6,080 bases of DNA, taken from assembly GCA_028697435.1 (NCBI GenBank), contig JAQVFD010000139.1:1-6080 (forward strand), read 5' to 3'. Source of the stretch: Clostridiaceae bacterium. Its GTDB lineage: Bacteria > Bacillota > Clostridia > Lutisporales > Lutisporaceae. Every line of letters starts with the position of its first letter. The stretch's first letter is position 1. A model generated the notes under the pieces. The model did no database searches and had not been told where the DNA came from. It worked only from the letters and a program-made list of their open reading frames with translations. Positions 1 to 5,168 of the stretch are shown piece after piece. The position numbers were made by a program, and so were the translations under genes.

Positions 1-1
1 G

Positions 2-73
2 GACGGATTCATAACTGCAGAGAGTACAGCAGGAGTGGGCACAAAATTCGTTGTGCACCTTACAAAATTGTAA
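2..73 (+). CDS. Sensor histidine kinase, C-terminal end only (partial)
   Basis: An open frame enters from the left edge and ends at TAA (71-73). It encodes 23 residues, beginning D-G-F-I-T-A-E-S and ending V-V-H-L-T-K-L. The pattern G-x-I-x-A-E-S followed by a few residues and G-x-G-T-x-F is the end of the HATPase_c domain of histidine kinases: the G2 box followed by the last beta strand. Such kinases autophosphorylate on a conserved histidine and pass the phosphate to a response regulator. The sensor and dimerisation domains are outside the window, so the signal is unknown. The gene points the same way as the ABC transporter genes that follow, which suggests a kinase-transporter module of the kind used against cell-envelope-active peptides. 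A different GHKL ATPase is possible but less likely. Confidence 0.75.
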   Translation, partial: DGFITAESTAGVGTKFVVHLTKL

Positions 74-114
74 GCTGCAGTAAATATTTGAGTAAGGTTG
101 GTATGCTATTCTGT

Positions 115-133
115 ATTTGTTCTATGAACAAAT
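115..133. promoter_or_regulatory. Perfect 8-bp inverted repeat before the ABC operon
   Basis: ATTTGTTC (115-122) and GAACAAAT (126-133) are exact reverse complements separated by TAT. The element lies in the gap between the kinase stop (73) and the ATPase start (157), and ends 10 bases before the Shine-Dalgarno sequence. It could be a dimer-binding operator, for example for the partner response regulator, or a small mRNA hairpin between cistrons. It has no T-run after it, so it is not a normal terminator. The symmetry is seen directly. The function is inferred. Confidence 0.45.
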
Positions 134-143
134 GAGCAATTAA

Positions 144-150
144 AGAGGTG
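144..150 (+). promoter_or_regulatory. Ribosome binding site that fixes the ATPase start at 157
   Basis: AAGAGGTG closely matches the anti-Shine-Dalgarno complement AGGAGGTG and lies 6 bases before the ATG at 157. The longer frame would start at the GTG at 148, but that GTG is itself part of the Shine-Dalgarno sequence and has no other one ahead of it. This decides the start in favour of 157. Confidence 0.8.
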
Positions 151-156
151 CAGGAA

Positions 157-840
157 ATGGAAATATTAAGAGCGGAAAATCTGTCAAAAACATATGGAAA
201 GGGAGAAACCAGAGTGGAAGCCCTGAAAAATGCTTCTTTTTCTATTGAAAAGGGGGAATTTATTTCTATAGTCGGACCCTCGGGTTCGGGGAAAAGTACA
301 CTTCTCAATCTTATAGGGGCATTGGATAATCCGACCTCCGGCAAGGTTTTTCTGAATGGACGTTACATATTTGATATTAAAGAGGAAGAACTGGCTGTCT
401 TCCGAAGGCGCAATATAGGCTTCGTTTTCCAGGCATACAACCTGATACCCGAATTGAATGTTGAGGAGAACATAGTTTTGCCTTTGCTGCTGGACTATAA
501 AAAGCCTGATAAGGAATATATCGATGAACTCCTTAATACATTGGGACTTACAGAAAGGAGACATCATTTGCCCAATCAGCTGTCAGGGGGACAGCAGCAG
601 CGTGTGGCAATAGGGCGGGCTCTTGCGGCTAAGCCTGCTGTCATTTTGGCTGATGAGCCGACAGGAAACCTGGACAGCAGAAACAGCAGGGATGTTATTG
701 ATTTGATGAAGCTGTCGGTGGATAAATACAGGCAGACTCTCCTTATGATAACTCATAACGAGAATTATGCCGCTTATGGTGACCGGGTATTCAGAGTTGA
801 GGATGGAATTGTTGCCGAACTCGGGGGTGGCGTAAGATGA
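157..840 (+). CDS. ABC transporter ATP-binding protein, MacB/LolD/BceA class
   Basis: This is the cytoplasmic ATPase that powers the permease encoded next. With the ATG at 157 the protein has 227 residues, normal for this class. All nucleotide-binding motifs are intact: Walker A G-P-S-G-S-G-K-S (40-47), Q-loop Q92, signature L-S-G-G-Q (142-146) followed by QQRVAIGRAL, Walker B V-I-L-A-D-E with catalytic E167, D-loop NLDS (171-174) and H-loop H200. The strings DEPTGNLDS and FVFQAYNLIP are typical of ATPases paired with FtsX-type permeases (MacB, LolD, BceA, YtrE). The end overlaps the permease start by ATGA. The codons for the C-terminal glycines (about 823-830, GGGGGTGG) also serve as the permease ribosome binding site, so translation of the two is coupled. 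The family call is secure. Which peptide, lipid or signal it serves is not determinable from the ATPase. Confidence 0.95.
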   Translation: MEILRAENLSKTYGKGETRVEALKNASFSIEKGEFISIVGPSGSGKSTLLNLIGALDNPTSGKVFLNGRYIFDIKEEELAVFRRRNIGFVFQAYNLIPELNVEENIVLPLLLDYKKPDKEYIDELLNTLGLTERRHHLPNQLSGGQQQRVAIGRALAAKPAVILADEPTGNLDSRNSRDVIDLMKLSVDKYRQTLLMITHNENYAAYGDRVFRVEDGIVAELGGGVR

Positions 841-3251
841 AAAGCTACCTGATGCTTGTACATAGCTACCTTAAAGCTCACAGCAAAAAGACAAGGTTAG
901 CTGTCATAAGTGTTGCAATGTCCGTTGCACTTGTAACCGGAATGTTTTCGATGGTTGATGTTTTCTTAAGGTTTGAAAAGCTTCAGGTGATTTATACCTA
1001 TGGTAACTATCATCTTGCGGTTAAAGATGCCTCTGATGAAGAAGCGTCTATTATACGAAACCGTATTGATGTTAGGAATGCCGGAAGATGGAAGGACTTG
1101 GGGATTGGGCAAATAAACGGAGCTGACTGCAGGCTCGGGGCACTGGATGAAGTATTTGCGGGAAATATGAATATAGAAGTCCTGCAAGGGAATTTCCCAA
1201 GGGAGAAAAACGAAGTAATGCTTGAGAAATGGGCAGCGGAACGCTTGTTTCAAGGGGCAGAGACAGGGAACTTAGTTAGAATTGCCTTTGAGGACAATAC
1301 AGAAAAGAAATTCATAGTAAGCGGAATATATAATGATCTGGGCAAAATGAAGGCGGAAGGTGTACCGGGAGTAATGATGTCTGCATCAGGTACAGAAGGG
1401 ATTACAGATGTAAGGCAGAATCTGTTTTTTGTTGAGTTCAAAAGCAAGGTGAGGATTAACAGGGCAGTTGCTGAAATAAAAGGAGAACTGGACATTGCTG
1501 ACGATAGGATAGGTTTGAACACCCATTTGCTTTCAGTCATAGGACAAAGTGAGCACAAAGCGGCAGTCGGACTGTATACCATCGGAGCTGTATTGTTCAC
1601 TTTGGTTCTTATAGCCGGTGTAGTCATGATATACAATACTTTTAATATTTCTGTCATGGAGAGAGTAAGACAATTCGGATTATTAAGATGTGTAGGCGCA
1701 TCAAAAGCGCAGATAAAAAGGCTTGTAAGAAAAGAAGGGCTTGCCATAGCTTTAAGGGCAATACCCCCGGGTATTGCATTAGGTATGCTGATGGCACTTG
1801 TCTGTTCTGCAATACTGAAGTTTTACAACAATACGATTTTCGGTGAAATTCCGTTGTTCAGCATCAGCATTGCGGGAATTTTGCTGGGAATAGCCATTGG
1901 ATTCCTTACTGTTTTTATGGCTTCCCTGGTACCCGCAAAAAAGGCTGCAGGGGTTTCACCTGTAAATGCAGTATCCGGAAGCAATGAGATGAAAATCTCA
2001 AAAACTGTTAAGAAAGGCTTTTTATCAAAGCTTATGCGCCTGGAAATTGCAATGGGAATGAATAGTGCTTTCATGAAAAAGAAAACACTATTTCTTATGG
2101 CATGCTCCATTGCTCTAAGTATAATCATGTTTCTGGGGTTTAATGTATTTATTGATTTCATGCATACTTCCCTGAAAACCACAAAGCCTAATACTCCTGA
2201 TATTTCCCTGGTTTCTGAGAAGGGTATGGGAGAAGAGATTTTTGAGAGGCTGTCCGGATTGGATGGAGTTAAACGGATTTATGGGAGAAAACTCGCTTAT
2301 GTTAATGCATCCTTTGATGTTTCAAGGCTTAGGGAAACGTATAAAAAAAGCTTTGGGGAGATAAAGACAGAAAGCAATGGCCTTTTCGTGCCTCCGGAGA
2401 AATCCTGGCTGATTTCTTATGATGAGAACCAATTCAGATGGGCAAAGCCAGATTTGCTGGAAGGTGAACTTTCAGCAGCCAGGATGAATGAGGAGAATGG
2501 TGTTATTGCCGTTGCACAGAACTTAAGGAATAATATTACAACAGAGACTGTCGGCTTTAAGCTTGGAGACAAAGTATATATTGATACTCCTACAGGGAAA
2601 AAGGAGCTTACAGTAATGGGGATACTGAGGCAGGTGCCCTTTAACAGTCAGGAACTGACCTTAACTGCATTTGTTGTAACTGAGAAGGTGTTTTCTGATA
2701 CTATGGGAGAGACCGGCTTCAAGGTGATCGATATCCAACTCAAGAATAGAAAAGATGAAAGAACGGTTGGGATTCTGAAGAGTATGGCAGGTGACGGTAT
2801 TAATCTTCTGGATGTACGCCAGAAGAATTCCGAAATAAATCAGTTATTTTTAACCATGGCGGTTTTTGTATACGGCTTTGTTGCTGTCATTGCAATTATA
2901 AGCATATTGAACATCATTAATACTATGAATACCAGCGTGGTATCAAAAACAAGATACCTGGGGGTAATGAGAGCAATCGGAATGTCAGGCAGACAGCTAA
3001 ACAGTATGGTCCTGACCGAAGCTGCAACATATAGTGTGATTGGGTCTGCTGCAGGGGCTATAATAGGGTCATTGCTGCAAAAGATACTTATTATGAATTA
3101 CCTTTCAAGCTTTAATATTAAATGGAGATTCCCGCTGTTTCAAATAGCAATTATATTAGTACTTGTATCAACAGTTACTGTTTTTTCGGTTATCAGCCCT
3201 CTAAAACGAATAAGGGAGAAGGGTATTACCGAAATTGTCAATTCATTGTAA
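837..3251 (+). CDS. ABC transporter permease with two tandem FtsX-type halves
   Basis: This 804-residue membrane protein is the partner of the preceding ATPase. By hydrophobicity I see eight membrane segments in a 4+4 plan: about 20-42, 246-270, 302-328 and 341-366, then 417-440, 670-696, 729-752 and 766-788. Two large extracytoplasmic domains sit between the first and second segment of each half (about 45-243 and 441-668), as in MacB/LolC-type periplasmic core domains. After the second segment of each half comes the FtsX-domain coupling region (267-301 and 695-729), with matching N-T, R, G, R, G and S positions. The first half ends with P-A-K-K-A and S-P-V-N-A-V, the second with S-P-L-K-R-I, both usual family endings. 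There is no signal peptide beyond the first membrane segment. Because both halves lie in one chain, the complex is probably one permease with two ATPases. Such transporters export peptides or lipoproteins, or transmit mechanical energy to the envelope. Linkage to a kinase suggests an envelope-stress or antimicrobial-peptide role, which is an inference. Confidence 0.92.
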   Translation: MKSYLMLVHSYLKAHSKKTRLAVISVAMSVALVTGMFSMVDVFLRFEKLQVIYTYGNYHLAVKDASDEEASIIRNRIDVRNAGRWKDLGIGQINGADCRLGALDEVFAGNMNIEVLQGNFPREKNEVMLEKWAAERLFQGAETGNLVRIAFEDNTEKKFIVSGIYNDLGKMKAEGVPGVMMSASGTEGITDVRQNLFFVEFKSKVRINRAVAEIKGELDIADDRIGLNTHLLSVIGQSEHKAAVGLYTIGAVLFTLVLIAGVVMIYNTFNISVMERVRQFGLLRCVGASKAQIKRLVRKEGLAIALRAIPPGIALGMLMALVCSAILKFYNNTIFGEIPLFSISIAGILLGIAIGFLTVFMASLVPAKKAAGVSPVNAVSGSNEMKISKTVKKGFLSKLMRLEIAMGMNSAFMKKKTLFLMACSIALSIIMFLGFNVFIDFMHTSLKTTKPNTPDISLVSEKGMGEEIFERLSGLDGVKRIYGRKLAYVNASFDVSRLRETYKKSFGEIKTESNGLFVPPEKSWLISYDENQFRWAKPDLLEGELSAARMNEENGVIAVAQNLRNNITTETVGFKLGDKVYIDTPTGKKELTVMGILRQVPFNSQELTLTAFVVTEKVFSDTMGETGFKVIDIQLKNRKDERTVGILKSMAGDGINLLDVRQKNSEINQLFLTMAVFVYGFVAVIAIISILNIINTMNTSVVSKTRYLGVMRAIGMSGRQLNSMVLTEAATYSVIGSAAGAIIGSLLQKILIMNYLSSFNIKWRFPLFQIAIILVLVSTVTVFSVISPLKRIREKGITEIVNSL

Positions 3252-3283
3252 ATCTATTAGAAAGAACATATACCAAAGGTGCA

Positions 3284-3317
3284 AAAAAGGACTTCACTCT
3301 ATGAGTTAGTCCTTTTT
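3284..3317. terminator. Bidirectional Rho-independent terminator
   Basis: AAAAAGGACT (3284-3293) pairs with AGTCCTTTTT (3308-3317), and the stem continues inside with ACTC (3296-3299) against GAGT (3303-3306) around a TAT loop, with a small internal bulge. Read on the + strand it ends in TTTTT and closes the ABC operon 32 bases after the permease stop. Read on the - strand it ends in six Ts (complement of 3283-3288) and closes the pxp operon 7 bases after the pxpC stop. One element therefore serves both convergent units. Confidence 0.88.
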
Positions 3318-3324
3318 CACTCCT

Positions 3325-4362
3325 TTAAACAATCTCCTCTACTATAACCTCGTAATTCTCACCTTCAATTTTGAGATTATAGCGTTTTATTCTTGTAGTA
3401 TTTAACTGATAACTGTTCACATATTCTTTTATTTCTTTGATTTTATTTTCATACTCTCTTAGAACCTTATGGGCTTCGCGGACATCAATCCTCACAAATT
3501 TCACCTTATTGCCGGGCCTCAGCTGTGCCATTACCGGTATATCCGATGAAATCACTGTGGCTATTTTTGTATAGCCTCCGGTAGTCTGTCTGTCGGACAT
3601 CATAACTATGGGCATTCCATGACCGGGAACCTGAACGGAACCCAGATTAATGCCGTCGGAAATTATATCCGCTCCGTCCTTATGCATAAGCTGTGGTCCT
3701 GACAGCCTGTAGCCCATCCTGTCAGCTTCCTTTGTTATCTCATACTCAGAGCTGAAAAACTTTTCTATACTTTCTTCTGTAAAGCAGTCGTCCTGGGGAC
3801 CCGGAACAACCCTTATTATGCAACTGTCGTCATATTGAGGTATGTATTGCTGAGGTATGACCCTGCCTGCCAACTGCTCAATAGGGAAATCTTTGTCTCT
3901 TACATTTATTTCATCATTGCTCTTAAGCTTTCTGCCTTCATAACCGCCTATAGCACCTCTTACATAAGTTGAACGGCTGCCCATTACAGTCGGAATATCC
4001 AGACCTCCGGCAAAAGAGATATATCCTCTTGTTCCTGCCCTTACCATATCAAAGGAAAGCACATCACCTTTAGATAACTTAAGAGATCTCCACATTGGTA
4101 CAGTGAAGCCGTTTACTCTGGGCATCATGTTCGCTCCTGTAATTGCTGCAACAACATTAGTATTGAAAGATATTTCAGGTCCGTTCAAGGTAGTCTCCAG
4201 AACTGCGTCATACTCATCATTTCCTACCAATATGTTGGCTAACCTGAGGGAGTAGTCATCCATAGCTCCTGTAACAGGCATCCCATACTCCTGATATCCC
4301 CATCTTCCCCGGTCTTGCACAGTAGTATATAGTCCGGGATTGATAATTACCATATCTTTCAT
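3325..4362 (-). CDS. pxpC: 5-oxoprolinase subunit C (KipA / AHS2 family, biotin-dependent carboxyltransferase-like)
   Basis: PxpC works with PxpA and PxpB to hydrolyse 5-oxoproline (pyroglutamate) to glutamate using ATP in the cytoplasm. The 345-residue protein has the family hallmarks in order: G-L-Y-T-T-V-Q-D-R-G-R near 10-20, G-M-P-V-T-G-A-M-D at 27-35, TGAN at 76-79, A-G-G-L-D-I-P near 118-124, R-V-V-P-G-P-Q near 184-190, D-R-M-G-Y-R-L near 214-220, and the block from S-D-G-I at 235 through V-P-G-H-G-M to the S-D-R-Q-T-T-G-G-Y region ending about 264. The C-terminal stretch from about 324 (Y-N-L-K-I-E-G-E-N-Y-E-V) resembles the lead-in of biotin-carrier domains but ends before any biotinylation motif. 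The start at 4362 has GGTAGG 8 bases upstream, overlapping the pxpB stop, which indicates coupling; a second ATG at 4353 is less well placed. In B. subtilis the homologue is called KipA, in an operon with the kinase inhibitor KipI, so older annotations may name it so. Confidence 0.94.
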   Translation of the reverse strand: MKDMVIINPGLYTTVQDRGRWGYQEYGMPVTGAMDDYSLRLANILVGNDEYDAVLETTLNGPEISFNTNVVAAITGANMMPRVNGFTVPMWRSLKLSKGDVLSFDMVRAGTRGYISFAGGLDIPTVMGSRSTYVRGAIGGYEGRKLKSNDEINVRDKDFPIEQLAGRVIPQQYIPQYDDSCIIRVVPGPQDDCFTEESIEKFFSSEYEITKEADRMGYRLSGPQLMHKDGADIISDGINLGSVQVPGHGMPIVMMSDRQTTGGYTKIATVISSDIPVMAQLRPGNKVKFVRIDVREAHKVLREYENKIKEIKEYVNSYQLNTTRIKRYNLKIEGENYEVIVEEIV

Positions 4363-4370
4363 ATATCTCG

Positions 4371-4376
4371 CCTACC
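4371..4376 (-). promoter_or_regulatory. Ribosome binding site of pxpC overlapping the pxpB stop
   Basis: On the - strand, GGTAGG lies 8 bases before the pxpC ATG, and its first G is the last base of the pxpB stop codon TAG (4378-4376). Ribosomes finishing pxpB therefore stop on the pxpC binding site, a layout that favours coupled and balanced synthesis of the two subunits. Confidence 0.6.
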
Positions 4377-5101
4377 TATTCCGTTACAATTTTTATTTTG
4401 TATTGTTTTTTCTCTGCCAAGTCATGGATATAATCATATTCGTCTTTATTAATTGATTTAAATCTGATATAATCCCCTGCCTGTAATATTATGGGGGTCT
4501 CGCTGGTTGGATCGTACAGTTTGACGGGAGTTCTGCCTATAAGCTGCCAGCCCCCGGGGCTTTCCATAGGATATATGCCGGTCTGCTTACCTGCAATACC
4601 TACAGAACCTCCGGGGATCTTTGTTCTGGGAGTTTTCAACCTTGGAGTCGCTATTTTTTCGGACATACCCCCTAAATAGGAAAAACCGGGGGTAAATCCA
4701 AGCATATATATACGGTAATCAATAGATGTATGTATTTTGATTACTTCATCTTCACTCAGCCCATTGTGTTCTGCCACAAAGCTCAGGTCCTCCCCGAATT
4801 CGCCGCCATATATAGTTGGTATTTCTACTGTCCTTGGCTTCGGAAGGTCAATTGCTCCCATATCCTTTTCAATTATTCTCAGCTTTTCAATAAGTCCGTC
4901 CGTTTCAATTTCTAAAGGGTTATACTGTATCAATAGAGATCTGTAGGTAGGAATCAATTCATATATTCCCGGCATTTGATTTTTTTGTATAGCCAAATAC
5001 ATACCTCTTACTTTTTCATTTACAGGCTCACTAATTTCATTTCCAAACTCAACCACCAGGCCTTTATCACCGGACATAAGATAACGTGCTGCCTCGTACA
5101 T
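4376..5101 (-). CDS. pxpB: 5-oxoprolinase subunit B (KipI / AHS1 family)
   Basis: PxpB is the partner of PxpC in the ATP-dependent 5-oxoprolinase; the two correspond to the AHS1 and AHS2 parts of allophanate hydrolase/urea amidolyase-type proteins. From the ATG at 5101 the protein has 241 residues, a usual length, beginning M-Y-E-A-A-R-Y-L and then G-D-K-G-L-V-V-E-F-G, as family members do. The core motifs are I-P-T-I-Y-G-G-E-F-G-E-D-L (94-106), H124 followed by the Y-M-L-G-F-T-P-G-F-S-Y-L-G-G block (132-145), P-R-T-K-I-P-G-G-S-V-G-I-A-G (158-171), Q-T-G-I-Y-P (173-178), and S-P-G-G-W-Q-L-I-G-R-T-P (181-192). The frame could begin 15 bases earlier at 5116 (adding MCGDN), but that ATG has AAGG directly against it with no spacer, while 5101 has GGTGAT at proper spacing. 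It is the middle gene of the visible operon. The B. subtilis homologue KipI inhibits sporulation kinase KinA; whether this one does so cannot be told. Confidence 0.94.
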   Translation of the reverse strand: MYEAARYLMSGDKGLVVEFGNEISEPVNEKVRGMYLAIQKNQMPGIYELIPTYRSLLIQYNPLEIETDGLIEKLRIIEKDMGAIDLPKPRTVEIPTIYGGEFGEDLSFVAEHNGLSEDEVIKIHTSIDYRIYMLGFTPGFSYLGGMSEKIATPRLKTPRTKIPGGSVGIAGKQTGIYPMESPGGWQLIGRTPVKLYDPTSETPIILQAGDYIRFKSINKDEYDYIHDLAEKKQYKIKIVTE

Positions 5102-5104
5102 ATT

Positions 5105-5110
5105 ATCACC
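5105..5110 (-). promoter_or_regulatory. Ribosome binding site that favours the pxpB start at 5101
   Basis: On the - strand, GGTGAT matches the 3' part of the consensus AGGAGGTGAT and sits 3 bases before the ATG at 5101, which corresponds to normal Shine-Dalgarno alignment. The upstream ATG at 5116 has no properly spaced site. The family-typical N-terminus M-Y-E supports the same choice. Confidence 0.6.
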
Positions 5111-5132
5111 ACACATCCTTGATTTATAATTT

Positions 5133-5157
5133 GAGAAGGTGCCGAAGGCACCCTCTC
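5133..5157 (-). promoter_or_regulatory. Intercistronic hairpin between the NRAMP-like gene and pxpB
   Basis: In the - strand transcript, GAGAGGGUGCC pairs with GGCACCUUCUC around a UUC triloop, giving an 11-bp stem when one G-U pair is counted (10 Watson-Crick pairs on DNA). It lies 11 bases after the transporter stop and about 32 bases before the pxpB ATG at 5101. The sequence after it is AAATTATAAATC, with no T-run, so it is not a standard terminator. It may be a partial terminator, an RNA-stability element or a processing boundary that sets different levels for transporter and enzyme. The structure is visible; the role is inferred. Confidence 0.6.
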
Positions 5158-5168
5158 ATAGAATAATC

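Noticed and set aside
88..117. Possible promoter TTGAGT (88-93) with TGTATT (112-117) before the ABC genes
   Set aside because: Each box matches only 4 of 6 consensus bases and the spacer is 18; such matches are common by chance in AT-rich sequence. Not strong enough to list as a feature.
184..567. Antisense open frame of 127 codons within the ATPase gene
   Set aside because: It lies opposite an intact, motif-complete ATPase and its translation shows no recognisable domain; it is a shadow frame.
1250..1747. Antisense open frame of 165 codons within the permease gene
   Set aside because: The opposite strand encodes a clear FtsX-type permease through this whole stretch, and the antisense product has low-complexity composition without motifs.
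3122..3304. Small + strand open frame of 60 codons overlapping the permease end and the terminator
   Set aside because: It is out of frame with the permease, has no credible ribosome binding site, and runs into the terminator hairpin.
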